NCBI GenBank assembly: GCA_037576195.1
Contig: CM075101.1
Coordinates: 434,001 to 498,000, forward strand
Source: Phytoseiulus persimilis
Taxonomy: Eukaryota > Arthropoda > Arachnida > Mesostigmata > Phytoseiidae
Reading direction: 5' to 3'
DNA: 64,000 nt
Both the position numbers and the translations under genes were made by a program. Positions 37,663 to 50,181 of this stretch are shown piece after piece. Under the pieces are notes generated by a model. That model was not told the origin of the DNA. It worked only from the letters and a program-made list of their open reading frames with translations, and made no database searches. How positions within the stretch are numbered: position 1 is the stretch's first letter; every line of letters begins with the position of its first letter.

Positions 37663-40493
37663 TTTCCGGTTCGTTTCGAGTTTCTGCCTGGCGAGCTGAC
37701 GCTTGAGCGCAGCTGAACATGAAATTATGAAAATTTTGGTGTAATCTTCTGCCCATCATATCTCATGGATCGTAATATGAAACCCCGTAAAACTTCATAC
37801 TGGATAGTATCTAGTAGATACGAGGGAGAGGGATCCTTACGACATGAGAGAATCTCGTCCGGTAAGAAGTTCTGACAATCGTACCGGCGTCAGCCTGACA
37901 AAATAGTCTCTGAGGGGAGTTGCGCTGCTTTCGCAAGTTATGCGTCTCCCTTCCTCCGAATGTGTCTGGGACGACAGGTTCTGCTGGCACACGCTCTCGC
38001 TCATTCAAATATTGTCCGTGGATGCCTCCATCATTGAACAGTGGCGCAGCGAGTTGAGGGCGGTAAGAGGTGGTCGTTCCGGAGTGGCATGAGAATAATT
38101 TCTGAGCCTCTCTCTCGGAGCCTCGAGAGCTTAAAGGAGACACAATATCGGAGCGTCTAGTCACCCAGACTTTTCGAAAGCCTGACGGCGACCGGGCGGC
38201 CAGTGACGGGGAAACCGGACAGTTGGATTGACGGGAGCCGACGGGGGAGAGAGTGAGAAAAGTTCGCAACGACCGTTGGTTACACAGCTGGGCGAAGCTC
38301 GGAGACAGACAGAGCCAAAGGCAATGAGCCGCGTTTGTTTCCGTGGGTAAGAGATATGAATTGGAGATTCGGTTCGATGAGAAATCACTTGCTTCGTGAC
38401 TTTGAGTTCGACCTATGCGTATAATCTTCGGAAACTGCACTGAAACGTCGATATGGAAGACGAAGAATTTGAAGATCTCCGCGAGATACCGGACATCTTG
38501 CGTCCACGGCCGAAAACCGGACCAAGGAACCAGGAAAGGACATGTACGGGTAATTGGAAGCTCTGAACATTATGGTTCTCCACTCCGGTCGGCGCGTAGT
38601 GGGTCTGAGTCATCCTAGTGGGGACGTTCCAGCGCGACCATTGGGGCGCTGAGGGTTTCCTATGGAAGCTACGAGGAACGAGAAGGATAGCAATGACGGG
38701 TGTGTCATAGAGCACCGGTTATTTGGGGCTTGTCGTCGCTCCTGTTAGTTAACGAAGCCGAACGAGTATGATCTGAGTTATCCTATTCGTTGCTCTGATC
38801 ATGAATGATTTTTTGAAACCCAGAGGAGTATCGTGCGGATCTTGCGATCAACCGAATGAACGGATTAGTCGGTTGGATGGAGGATCGCGGATGCATCGAA
38901 AAGCCTCTCTGCTGCGCATTCTCGCGCTTTGGCGCTATTATCGAGATCGGTATTGAGATGGTCAGTCGCCATATATGTTCTTGGGCGAGCTCATTATTCC
39001 ATGATAAGCCCCCGTGTTTTCCTGTGGAGGTAAAGAAATATGTGATCCGAGGCTGGAGTTGGTCCACGATTACCAATTAATTGATCGATTATTATTCATG
39101 GACGGTCTCGATGGCGAAAAAGTCCAAGATTGGTCCAAGCAACCCGGCAACGGAGCTGATGGGTCGATCCGACCACTTTTCTCCCCACCCGAAAAAGAGC
39201 TTCCCCCACCCCAAGAAGATCGGGGATCGGTTCGTATGTTTGTATGATTGACCCTTCAATATTGATACTCCGTACAATATTCATTAACGGAAGGAAATGT
39301 CCGTCTTTTTCTCATCAGAAGACTCCCCTATCAATGAACGAATCGGCTTCAGACTTGCCTCATGATGTAGAGTGGTCTCTGGGTGGAGGCAAACTCTTCC
39401 AGTGATAGCTCCTTGCCTGCCTCGGAACTATGCCGACAAGTCGAGGAAATGATGCCTTTGCTGGAATCACCAAGAAGCAATTGTGAGACGCTGGGAATAG
39501 AAAGACATCACTCGAGGCTCCTTCCTCGTCCACCATCAGGTTCCCGAGAATCTTTTGCATCATGTCAAAATCCAGGAAATACATGGTGGATCCGATTCTT
39601 CCCAATATATCTCGCATTAATAAGCGTCCAGGATGGCTGAGCATGGTTGTGATATGAGCGGCTAGGAATACCGATCAAAACTCCATCCATTCTAGTATTC
39701 GAATCGCGATTGCCTGAGTAAGAACCATCGGAAGACCACCTTGAAGAGTCCCGTTCATAAGCTGGCTCATACGTTGATTTATCAAGATGAAGTAATGAAT
39801 TATCCGACAGAGTTTCCGAATTCATTAGATCTGCCATCTCACACCCTATCTCAGTCTTACTGCTCGGTGGGGCAACACACCTTTCGCCATAAAATCAAGT
39901 GCATCGCCACCCTAAGACGCGTAACATGTAATGAGGTACGTCGTACGCCCGTGATGGAGTCGTATATCCTAGCCTAAACGTGACATACACTCCTGCGCTG
40001 CGGTAGTCCGATACTGGGCCTCACTCTATCGGGTTTGCCATCGCATACTTCGTCCCCCAAAAAAGGGGTTCCCATAATTCGAACGATTTCGGAATGATAT
40101 CGAATTCCCGCGGCGAGAATGCTGCTGAAGTTCAATCTCAGCAGGCCGACGCGTTCTGAAGAGCCCCTTCAGCGGAGTTAGATTCGCTACAACTCGATTT
40201 GATCATGCGAGAAATAAGATCATTCAGGGCTTGTCTTGTGGTGTCCCTCCAGTTTTCCCTCCTCTCCTGTTTCCGATGCTCCAAGTCACGTCATTCCGAT
40301 GGGTGTTTCGGGAATTTGGCTGCGCAACTCGAAAGTTGTCCCTACTCACATTCCTTGAATTGAGTTGCCTTCTTGGCCTTGTTTCGACGGATTGCTGTTG
40401 ACGCCTCGCTTGGGGTTCTCCCTGTGACCCACGGAGTTCGGATCATCGGAACCACTCCTTTTAGGAACACCTCTCATCCCTCTCCGGGAATCG
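37663..40493. other. Mostly unrecognised; possible minus-strand exons near 39.4-39.8 kb
   Basis: Most of this stretch shows nothing I recognise. On the minus strand 39,565-39,837 reads as a Ser-rich hydrophilic peptide starting MADLMNSETLSDNSLLHLD. The stretch 39,360-39,644 contains MRDILGRIGSTMYFLDFDMM in another frame. Together they could be exons of a small gene, but I cannot name a family or define splice sites. Confidence 0.25.
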
Positions 40494-41140
40494 ATGGAGA
40501 AAGGCAATATCTGCAGTGAGCTAGAGTTCCTCGATGATTCCAGGTTTGAGAGAACACACGGTGATATTCTTGTGAGCGCTCGTTCATTAAAAAATTATCG
40601 GCGACCATCCTTACGAAAGGATCACAAAACAGTTCATGCGGAGATCTGTTGCGTTCTGACGGCGAACGAAACGGCTTCCTCCTCTCAAGAGTCTTGGGGC
40701 TGCTCTGTTCTGCTGGCAGATGCTCTCTCTGGCTCGATATTATCCAAGCATGTCTTCGTTTTAGATTGTTGGGTCTCCGAGCGAGACCCGGCCGGTTGAT
40801 CAGTGGCCCTTCGAATCATCCCATTGAGGCAGCACAGCGTGAGTAATCGGAGCTGATAGGCATTGGATCGCGTTTGTAATCCACTCGGTCGGCCTAAATT
40901 CTGACATCCTCTATTTGCAACGGCGAGCGCGTGCGTGCCCACATCACGGGGAGACCTGGAGCGATCCTTGCACTTTACGTGATCTCCCCTGAGCCACGGC
41001 AGCTCGTGACCGCGCGGAGCCTCCAGAGTTGTAAGATTGTGAGCCTTCCGAACGACGAATTAGTCAAGAAATTCGCAAAGAAAGAAACACTCAGAAGACA
41101 TTTGTCGACTCTTGAGCGTGCTCCCCGACGAAGGAAGTGA
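40494..41140 (+). CDS. Possible unidentified two-exon gene fragment
   Basis: Two open stretches (40,494-40,799 and 40,931-41,140) are separated by sequence containing a consensus GTGAGT donor at about 40,840. The downstream peptide ends a basic tail ERAPRRRK and includes TARSLQSCKIVSLPNDELVK. The latter loosely recalls the end of a cyclic-nucleotide-binding beta-roll followed by a helix. The upstream peptide includes ILSKHVFVLDCWVSERD. The similarity is too weak to assign a function, and it may be a decayed gene or chance. Confidence 0.25.
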
Positions 41141-41730
41141 GCAATCCAGGGCCCTAAAACTGACGGTTCATCACTCCGATTTACAGCGCACCGCTCCTCA
41201 TCACTACTTTTTAGGCGCATCACCGAGAACGTGTGGGAACTCCCCTTGCTGACCGCCAGATTTGGCGGATCAGCCATTGCTCGTGATTGAGATGGCATCA
41301 GTCTATTTTGGTTATTCAATCCCTGTTTATACAGCTTGGATCACGTGGATCGTAGCGTGATACCAACTGGGCAACGTCCACGGCGACAAGCAAAATCTCA
41401 CCGGAATTATCATGAGAGAAATTAAAAACGGATCCTGGAGGATAGAATTCCAAAGTCCATACGCACTGGAAGAGTACTTCCTCTCGGGATAGGCTTGACT
41501 TGTCAAATAGCACAGCGGGTATGAATGGACAAGCGTTACCACATCAAGTCACATCCGCTATTAAATCAGCGGAATAGGAAGTACATTTCACCTCCCATAT
41601 TTGTTTCCCACCCTGTATTTGCAATCCATAATCTAATTATTTGGACGGATGGCCCGACCCAAACTCAAATGGGAAGGAATTATGTCTGAGCGACGCGATC
41701 AATCAGCAGGTGAGCCTTACTCTCCAATGC

Positions 41731-43169
41731 TCACTCGGCCAATTCCGCCACGCTCCCTTTCACGAATCCATCCCACAAGCAATAACTCGGATTTGCCCAG
41801 CAGCGGTGAAACTCTTGGAAGCCAAGCAAAGCTCCTCGGCTGACGATTAATCCCACTTGGGAGACGTTCAGAACGTCAATCATAAATTCGAACCTGTAGA
41901 GAACGGAATACCATCCATTGACGACTGGTGGACCAGCCCATACTCTAATAGAGCATAAAGCCAAGTCGATCTTGAGCTCTTTGCTTTTCTCGATGATTCT
42001 AATGGTTTCTGCTCCCGCGAGACTTCGATCCCACTCCATTCCCCTCGCCTTAACCAAAGAGAGAACGTGGCTATCTCCTGGAACACTCAGACTGGAGATC
42101 CTACACCGAGGATAGACTCCATCGGATGAATAAATCCACACTCTCCAAGAGGCTTCTCCGGATTCCGAGCCTTGGGCGGCGAGATACAACGCGGCAGTTT
42201 GACCGGTCACCAAAAGGAGACTAGCCATGAATTTTCCTGTTTGCTTTGACGTTGCTATAAATTCCACGCAAGCAACGAATCTCGCGGTTTCCATCGAACG
42301 ATAATCGAACTCCCTCAGCAGAAGTTCCCGGCACCGCTTGAGGAGACATTCTCTCACTCGGATGGTCGACTGTGATCTGAGCAAGATACGGAAAGAACAG
42401 TCACGGCGATTCTGCACCGAAATAAGCTGGCCGAGGGATTCCCACCGCGGGAAAAGAAGTCCGATATCGAAGTTCTCGGAGTACACCCATCACCTATCTC
42501 TACCTCCTTCCCAAGACCCCTTGGATGAAGAAGCGCCGGAGATTGTTAACCGGAACGCCGTGCTCGGTGGAACCCATCTATGAACATAATTTCTGCGCTC
42601 CATTCAATCCCGACACTGAAGTGATAGCTCCAGTTATTGGTTCGGAAGAGCTCCGAACAGAGTATTGAGCGTTGCATTACCTCTCTGTGGTGAGACTTAG
42701 TGTCCCTGGGGGCCATGAGCAGCAGCAAGGTTTTCGAGCTCGGCATGGAATTTCTCAACTGAAACAGATTTGTGATTGACGATGGGCAACATTACTTCAG
42801 CGAACTTTATCCTTGCACAAGCACGACCGCTTGAGAAGTAGCGATCACTCGGAGTAAACACAACGGACTCGGCAGCTTCGCTCTCGACTTTGATGAAAGT
42901 CACAGCGGGAGTGGTTCTTATCCAAAAGAAGTCTGCTTCGATGAGAGCCTCCAATACAATCACATCCGAACCTTCCCGGTGCAGATGAGAATTGCATCGA
43001 TAAGCTGTCCCACAGAGGAGCAATCTTCCAAGGTCCCACAAAGCTCCCCGGAATCTGCTGATGGTGTTAATCCTTCAACGTGACTATCACTTTGGAGGAG
43101 CTCTGCCGGCGGTGAAGTATCAGTTGATGCAGTATCCCGGTGTGCCGGCTGCGTGTTTCCTTGTGCCAT
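41731..43169 (-). CDS. Unidentified minus-strand multi-exon gene
   Basis: An ATG at 43,169 opens a 69-codon Ser/Thr-rich peptide starting MAQGNTQPAHRDTASTD. It is followed in another frame (about 42,930-42,697) by LEALIEADFFWIRTTPAVTF and PIVNHKSVSVEKFHAELENL. A third stretch is 251 uninterrupted codons at 42,486-41,731, containing ETARFVACVEFIATSKQTGK and ELKIDLALCSIRVW. The long open stretch, its non-repetitive protein-like composition and its placement divergent to the SLC7 gene favour a real gene. I cannot fix the introns: a literal GT-AG between the first two pieces would be only about 39 bp. I recognise no family. Confidence 0.35.
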
Positions 43170-44174
43170 TGTTCAGAGATTGCACGATCCATCGGTTATC
43201 GCTTCCGGCGCATAGCTAGTTCCCAAGAGCAGGTAAGTAGACTCTCTCCCGTAGATGAGGCATGTGTCAGTCAACACGGTACAAACGTGGGAACTCCACG
43301 GTAATCGCGAAGCGAAGCTTTCACTCGCGAAGATACACTCGGATTCTCTGAGAGCCGGAGGTGATGCGGAGGTTGACTCTGGAAAAACTGTAACGCTCCA
43401 ATTATGTGAGCCGCGTTCGGTTAGTCGTTTTTCGTCTCAGCGATCGGACCTGTACGATAGAACTCCATCTGCTTCGAAGTATGCTGAGACGCGAAGGAGC
43501 TCTGGACGTACGCTCTGATAGGGGCGGTTTGCCCGAATATATTATTTGGAGTCGGTACAGTGCAAACGGAGATGTGCCGTAGGTTTTCGATCGGTTCTTG
43601 TCCAAGACTCTGAGGCATGCGATCTAGATGGCCTCCTTCTGCGGTCCGTATTGAGCGTCGTCAGCGAGTCTGGTACAATGAGAGATCGGGGAAGAAACTA
43701 ACCCAGAGTTCATTCCCATTCGTGGAGTGCCGAGAGAGAAGGATATCACACAGTGCTCTTATGGAGATACAGAGAAGACGGGGAGTTTCCTTATCAAAGT
43801 GAACTCGATTAAACAGGTGTTCCGCGAGCGCATGGAGACGCTGATGTGACTCACAAGACTTCACGCATAACCCACGTTCGGAAAAGGCGACTCGCCCGGG
43901 CGAACCTCCCAGTTGATAAATCGTACGAGTGACCCACGCTCCAATAGAGATCGGCTGAAAAGCACCGTAGCAATCTCGCGACGGGTAGCCTCCGTTCCAA
44001 GCACGTGGCTACACAAGGCTCGCCGGGCTTCAATTCGTCGAGCCGGCGGTAAAAAGACTAAATTCAAGGACTCATTCGATAAACAGGTCTTTGCTCCCCG
44101 CCAACGGAGTGAACTGAGCGCTCAAACTCACAGCGCACCGGCGAGCCCCTGCAAGATTGCTGGAACGCTTCACA

Positions 44175-47100
44175 ATGAGGGAATACTTTCGGAAAATGAT
44201 CCGCTTGAAGGATCTGAGATCCGACGTTCTCGACACGAATCTAAGAAGATGCTTGTCAACGCTTGACATCGCATTTCTCGGGATCGGGAACATGCTCGGT
44301 TCCGGTAAGCGTGTTTTCGTTTATATCTCGGTTTGCAGGGCAAACGCTCTCGCGCGAGTCCCGATCAGGATTCGTACTTATATATTCGTTTTTCCCACTG
44401 CGATTCTGAAGAGCGAAATCGGCTCGATCCACAATACGGATCTCCTTTCACTGCAGGCATTTACGTCCTTTCGCCCGAGCTGGCTCGGCAATACTCCGGA
44501 CCGGCACTCGTCATATCCTACTTGATTGCCGGGATAACATCATTGTTCGCTGCACTCGCATATGCGGAGTTCGGTGTGCGGTACCCGCGAGCTGGTTCCG
44601 CTTACTCTTATACTTATTTCTCTGTTGGTGAACTGCTCGCGTTTTTCGTGGGCTGGAACGTGATCATGGAGAACGTACTGTCTTTAGCTGTTATAGGTGA
44701 GTCATTATCCTCGTGGCCATAAAAACTGTGTTTCGCTCGAACTGGAACGCATCATGATGAGTCAACATGAACATTCTATTCTCTCGGAGAGGCTGATGCC
44801 GAGGAACGATGCAAGCCCCGATAGAGTGTGCCGTCTCGAGTAGCTTTCTGCGGAACACGGGTGAGCACGCCCCGAAAAGATTTCCCGGACGGGCGGTATT
44901 CGGGCTCGTGCCGAATCCTCAGACCCTCGAATGTCGAATCTGCTCGCCCATGATTGCGGAACCTAGTCACGTCTGAAACCGCAATCCTCTGGAAACTCAG
45001 CGAGGGATTCGCTTGCAGCCAGGTCGTGCAGCGAGTACGCAGATTCACTCGTCAACGGCACCATTTCGAATTTCACCATCGAGATACTGGGAACATTAGA
45101 GGATGGCTCCGACGGACGCATCGGTCACTATCCGAACGTGCTAGCAGCTCTGATCCTCTTCGCTTTCCTCGGTTTCATGATGCTCGGCGCAAAGGTGAAA
45201 ACCGTTGATGAACCTTCCCTTAGCATTTCCTCATCGTCCTCTGTATGGAGTCAGTCAAACCACTGGCGAATCCCCGTGAGGCGGAAAACACCACTGCCGA
45301 ACGTCGAGACTCACATCTTCCTGATGCCTGTGTCGGACACATTAAATTATCTTAGGAGCGGGTGGACAGTAGCTGTGGACTTTTCGTTGACGAAAATATC
45401 TTCGAGTGCTCCTGATACCCATGATTGATTCACGGTGAAAATCACCTCCACAGGAGACTTCGTGGTTGAATAATATTCTCGTTCTGATAAACATTTCGGT
45501 CATATCCATCATCCTGGGGGTCGGCGGCTGGTTCGCTGATTTCAGCAATTGGACTTACAAGGACGGTGATCCGAAGCCCGACGGGTTCATCAACGGATTT
45601 CTGCCTTTTGGCTGGACCGGTGTTTTCGCCGTGAGTAGAGGCTCCAACCCACACATAACGGGAACCGTTCGTTCTGCAACAGATCAACTCAGAGTTCGCA
45701 GGCTCTCCCCAATCATGCTGATGGTTTTCAGGCATCATCTCAGTGCTTTTTCGCATATGTCGGGTTCGACGGAATCGCTGCAACCGGAGAAGAAGCTCGT
45801 GATCCTAAGAAAGCGATTCCGGCGGCTACGTTGATCACCATGGCTGTAGTTTCAATCGTGTACATCTCCGTCTCCGCGGTGCTGACTCTCATGTTGCCTT
45901 ACTACATGATTCAAACAAGCTCAGGTGAATCCATGGGGCTACGCGTAGAACTCAACAAGCTTCGAAACCAGATTCAGGCATAATCATAATCATGATTATG
46001 ATTAATAATCAAGTCATGATCATCCAAATAATCGAATCCTGATTATCCGAATAATCATATCCTGAATATGATTAATAATCATAATCAAGTTATGATCAAC
46101 GAAAATCAGCTCCCCAAAGTTTGGTCATATCGATCCCCGGATCACGACCGTGGACCGCGGTCACGCGAACCTCGCGTGCGTGTCATCCTTCCGTTAATGA
46201 TTCCGGGATCGATCTGACAACACTCCCGGCAGACTGATTTTTGACTCTAAATAGGAGGCATAATAATAACTCGATTATGATTATGCATGATAATCATGGT
46301 TATGATTATTCCCAACTCTGTTCGGAACCTTGGGATCAACGGAGGGATGAGGGTCTTATTGGCTCTCCAGGTATTCCCGATGCGCTCGGGTATCACAACG
46401 TCACGTGGGCGAGAGCCATCGTCTCGATCGGTGCGATGATATGCATGTCCACCGCGATCATTGGAACAATTTACGCCGTATCCAGGGTAATATACGCAAT
46501 GGCTGACGACGGTTTGCTGCCCATGGTGCTTCAGAAGACATATCGAAAGGTGGGACACTCTGCAAAGAGGAACAGGCACGCTGTGTTTCCTTTGCTTGCG
46601 TGAAGGCAGCCACAGCTCCCACGCCCTGGAACACTATAACCACCTTCTTGAGGAGTCGGGGGAAACCATGAATACCCGAGCACTGCAGCCTGATTGTATG
46701 AGATCGATCATCATCGATTTCAGGCGCCGATAATTTCCATGCTCCTGTGTACTATCTTTGCTGCGACCATAGCAGTCGTATTCAACGTCGATGCGATCAT
46801 AGAGATGCTCTCTATCGGAACGCTCTTCGCGTACCTGCTGGTGGCGTTTGCTGTCCTCGTCGTTCGCCACACGGATGATGAGGATCTTGAGGTCGGAACA
46901 CTTTGGCATTCGCTATGGTAGCAATCCATGATTCTTGAAGCCTTCGCGACAAGAATTTCGTACGAGGACTCTCCTCATATGAGTCTGGGTTTCCAGAGAG
47001 ATGTTCCGCTTCATGAACCAGCCATCTCGCTCAAGTCATGGGCCGAAAGCTTGAGGGGCATGTATCCGTCCAAGATGACCCAGCGAGGCTTAGTGATGTC

Positions 47101-47851
47101 CGTCTTGACTCTCGTCACAGCCCTCTCCTTTGGCTCTGGGTTTTCTCTCAACTCTGAGCTCGATAATGGTCCACGTTTCGGTACTGGAGGAGCTTGCGTA
47201 GCCTTGATCCTGCTCTCTGCCGCTTACCTCGCTCCTTTGGAGGAATTGAAGAAGGACGACAAATACAAGGTGAGCTATCGAGAGCCTTTCGCAATCGGGC
47301 GATCCGATTGTCAGCTTGAGATGCGCTGAGACCGTCTCAGTCAGAGTCTCGCCGCTATGCAGGAGTATACCAAAGGCCTCACAGGGCGAGGGACCAGCGA
47401 GGGTGGGAGATTCAGTTCGAATCAACAGGAATCTCCTGAAAACCCTCCGTCCCAGATGGTCGAATCTCGCTCCACCGGATGCTTTCCACGAGCCGCATCG
47501 AAAATAAACAACAGTCTTGGAGGACTCTGAACAAGCCATGGGACACGGTCCACTTGTTTCGCGTTTTCATAGGATGGTTTCTAAGCGAGAACCTCAGACG
47601 TCTGTGAACCCCTGGAACTCATCGTATCCTGATTGGAAATTTTTTTTTTACAGATGCCTCTAGCACCACTTCTGCCAATTCTTAGTATCTATTGCAATGT
47701 GTTCTTGATGACGACACTACAGGGAGCAGCGTGGGAGCGGTTAATTGGGTGGATGGCTGCTGGATTTGTCCTGTATCTCATTCATGGAATGCACCATAGT
47801 AAACTCGGTAAGCAGCGCTTGAAAGAGTTCGACCACAGCAGCGTCGAATGA
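44175..47851 (+). CDS. SLC7A4: SLC7-family cationic amino acid transporter (SLC7A4/CAT-like)
   Basis: This is a polytopic plasma-membrane amino acid permease of the CAT branch. I model nine exons: 44175-44304, 44457-44696, 45019-45194, 45454-45630, 45732-45924, 46371-46549, 46724-46891, 46967-47269 and 47654-47851. They sum to 1,764 nt, or 587 aa. TM1 has the substrate-site loop GIGNMLGSGIYVL. TM2-3 has YAEFGVRYPRAGSAYSYTY with the conserved Glu of GELLAFFVGWN. An extracellular loop with NGT and NFT glycosylation sequons precedes GHYPNVLAALILF and SWLNNI, which resemble SLC7A4 more than CAT1-3. FAYVGFDGIAATGEEARDPK is the family signature. VSRVIYAMADDGLLP, the MLSIGTLFAYLLVAF helix and PLAPLLPILSIYCN follow. 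Intron 7 (46,892-46,966) has a weak acceptor and is the least certain junction. A GTAAGC lies inside the last exon, but AATAAA just after the stop supports ending at 47,851. SLC7A4 itself has doubtful transport activity, so substrate is unknown. Confidence 0.9.
45980..46310. repeat. AT-rich imperfect tandem repeat with a satellite fragment, SLC7 intron 5
   Basis: Within intron 5 (45,925-46,370), sequence built from ATAATCATGATT-like words occupies about 45,980-46,095 and again about 46,256-46,310. Between them, at about 46,196-46,220, lies TGATTCCGGGATCGATCTGA, a single diverged core of the 45-bp satellite. Confidence 0.75.
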
Positions 47852-47860
47852 GAAGCTGAA

Positions 47861-47866
47861 AATAAA
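47861..47866 (+). promoter_or_regulatory. SLC7 polyadenylation signal
   Basis: AATAAA begins 10 nt after the TGA stop at 47,849-47,851. This supports the modelled 3' end and implies a very short 3' UTR. Confidence 0.6.
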
Positions 47867-48435
47867 CGAAACTTGGATCAATGACTCGTGTTGTTCATTG
47901 AGCCATGGGAGTACATTTGAAGGTGGATGACGACCCTACAGGACAGTATCGATTCGAAACACATGAGGCTCTTTGTCCATGAGAACTGACCGATTGTACA
48001 GCGAGAATGAGGAATTCCTGAGAATTTTTGGTTCGAAAACTATCTGCACGACGACGAAACAGGTTCAGTTAAAGGGAACAGCGGAATTAGGGGTTTTCCA
48101 GGCCCCACCCAGATTTCAGAATCTCAATGCATGTTTCGATACCTCCCTCAGAGTGATTCCTTTCGCCGTATTTGGATCTAGATCCCCCTCGATTACCTAT
48201 GATCCATGCAACAGAAAGAAACGAACCGCTGAGAATCCTCGGAATGGGTGACATTCTTTGAACGCTTTCTGTGCAACAATGAAGAATTCCGTTCTTTCTA
48301 CTACCGTTCAGTTTTTCAAACCAGAACGCCCGCTTCTATGCGGCTCTTGTCCAGAATACCTGGAACCGCATTCGACCTGCACACTGGAAAGCGTCCGCTG
48401 AGTTGATGACTCAGGTAGGTGCTCCATGAGAGCAG
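47867..48435. other. Intergenic, no recognised gene
   Basis: Nothing recognisable is seen between the SLC7 3' end and the repeat-rich block starting near 48.43 kb. Confidence 0.5.
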
Positions 48436-49312
48436 TGGCATAGCCAGGTTTTTCCCCGGTGAGGGGCTGACATTCTCCGTCCGCCTACCTCCCACGCGTT
48501 CTGCTACTGAAAACTATATTCGGCTTATCGGTACATGTTTTAAGTTTTCTGCGAAACAGTTCGCACTGTACTGATCAAAAATTTTGACTGAAATCAAGGA
48601 ATATCGTCGCAGCTTGAAGAATGTCTTCGGCTGTCCCTCGTTGGTTTTGCTGCATGTCCATTGATATGACATTGGAGCGCTTCATCGAGCTTGTAAGGAG
48701 CTCGTGTTATGGTTTTTACTGCAGCTCCACGCAATCCACGTTGAATCCCACCTTCGGATACTTCTGAAGCCTTTCTCGTAAATTGCGTATCATCTCCTCG
48801 AATCTGACTCTGAACTGCTTCGTGTCTAGTGGATGCTCCTCTATGTGCTTGTAGACATTCGACGACGGTCTTGTGGATTCTTGAAGACGGTTTCGTAGAC
48901 ACACGTATACGTCGAATCACCTCCTCAGACCCAGAAGAGTACAGTCAGATCGATCTTGGGATCACTCCCATGAACTCCGAAGAGCATGGTCAGATCGATC
49001 CCGAAATAGGCTCGTTAAACTCCGAAAAGGATGGTCGACGCCGGAATCACCTTTTCAGACATAGGAAAGTCAGGTCAGTTCGATCCCATATCCACCGCTA
49101 TAGACTCCAAGAAATATGATAATTTCGCAAACAAGTTTTCGTTCAAGAAAGTGACAGACGAAGCGGATAATATACAGTAAGAATATTACTCGGTTTCCAA
49201 AGGCCAGAGATCCAACATTCTATTAGGAAGCTCCACTGAGATAGTATGAACTCGAAAGTTCTAGGGGGAGGGGGGGGCCTAAAGCCTGCTCTGCCCCCCC
49301 TAGCTAGCTACG
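48436..49312. mobile_element. Possible decayed DNA transposon containing satellite monomers
   Basis: The left end reads CAGTGGCATAGCCAGG. The right end, reverse-complemented, reads TGGCGTAGCTAGCTAGGGGG. The shared TGGCRTAGCYAG and the G/C-rich runs resemble ends of old DNA transposons. No clear target-site duplication or transposase is visible, so the boundaries are tentative. Confidence 0.4.
48932..49110 (-). repeat. Four diverged 45-bp satellite monomers
   Basis: About four monomers repeat with a 45-bp period and carry GGTCAGATCGATCCCGAAAT. This is the satellite core in the orientation opposite to the 1-12.9 kb array. They are much more diverged from each other than monomers of the main array. 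Confidence 0.75.
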
Positions 49313-50181
49313 CCAGAGAAGTCCAAGGCAGCAACTAGAAGGTGGTCCGGAGACCACGTCAGATCTGGATTCGAGTCCGAATTCGGATGTGAATTCAAAT
49401 CAGAATCTGGAGACGGAGGCAGCTCCGGATCCACCGAGCTCAATTCGGACCCGAGCCGAGGCTGTGAATCCACCAAAATCAGATACCCTTCCGCGTCTTT
49501 CTGACCATGGTCGAAATCATGAGATGGGAGCTTGTACTCGATGCGGGTCCACTAAACATCGTACTTCCCCCGTCCCTCTTCGGGCCGCAATCCCAAATGT
49601 CGCGCGAATGACGAGCATTTTCAACGTATGCTTACGTCCTGCCGGCGAGGGTTTGCGTCTTCTGCCGGAAGCTGGCCGCAACGAAACTGAAACCACTCAC
49701 AATGGCGTTTCGCGGGAGTGTCGAGTACTCGCTCTGCCCCTGCCAGTTAGCGGTTCGGCTCCATGATGCTGGTCGGTATTGAGATTCAGGTGCAACGTTA
49801 GCTTGCGGAGCCAATAGTTCAACTACTAAACTTGACCCCGGCGTTTTTTTTCTCACGAAAATCACACGATTCGCAGCATTCGCTAGATCGTAAACGAAGC
49901 CGATTCTGCGCCCGATAATGTCGTTCAAACCTCCATCATGCATAAAGATTTATTGAGCCTTGCGCGTTCCGACCACAGTCCGTTCCTGAGGAGCTTCTGT
50001 CTTCCAAGTAAGGGTTCGTCGAACGCGCGAGTTTGGTAGTTCGATACCGATTCCAAGCGCTTGTGGCAGGCTAAAATCAGGCGCTACCCGTATATCATCA
50101 TCACGGCGAGACGGCGAGACTGAGTGGATCGTATTCGGCTGGAAGGGCCGGCCTGGAACTCTACCAGTCATAACTCATAGC
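49313..50181. other. No recognised gene; GATTC/GGA-rich segment
   Basis: About 49,366-49,470 is rich in imperfect GATTCGGA and GAATTC-type words, giving a locally repetitive texture. No coding sequence is recognised. Confidence 0.4.

Noticed and set aside
40494..40799. BRCT-like reading of the ILSKHVFVLDCWV segment
   Set aside because: Only a few residues resemble the BRCT Trp helix; the rest does not align with BRCT1 or BRCT2 of the nearby TP53BP1.
43913..44266. 117-codon plus-strand open frame overlapping SLC7 exon 1
   Set aside because: It is in a different frame from the conserved transporter start and shows no recognised motif.
47809..47818. Possible splice donor GTAAGC inside the SLC7 last exon
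   Set aside because: The open frame continues to a stop followed within 10 nt by AATAAA, and the degenerate second copy also reads through at this point, so I keep the longer exon.
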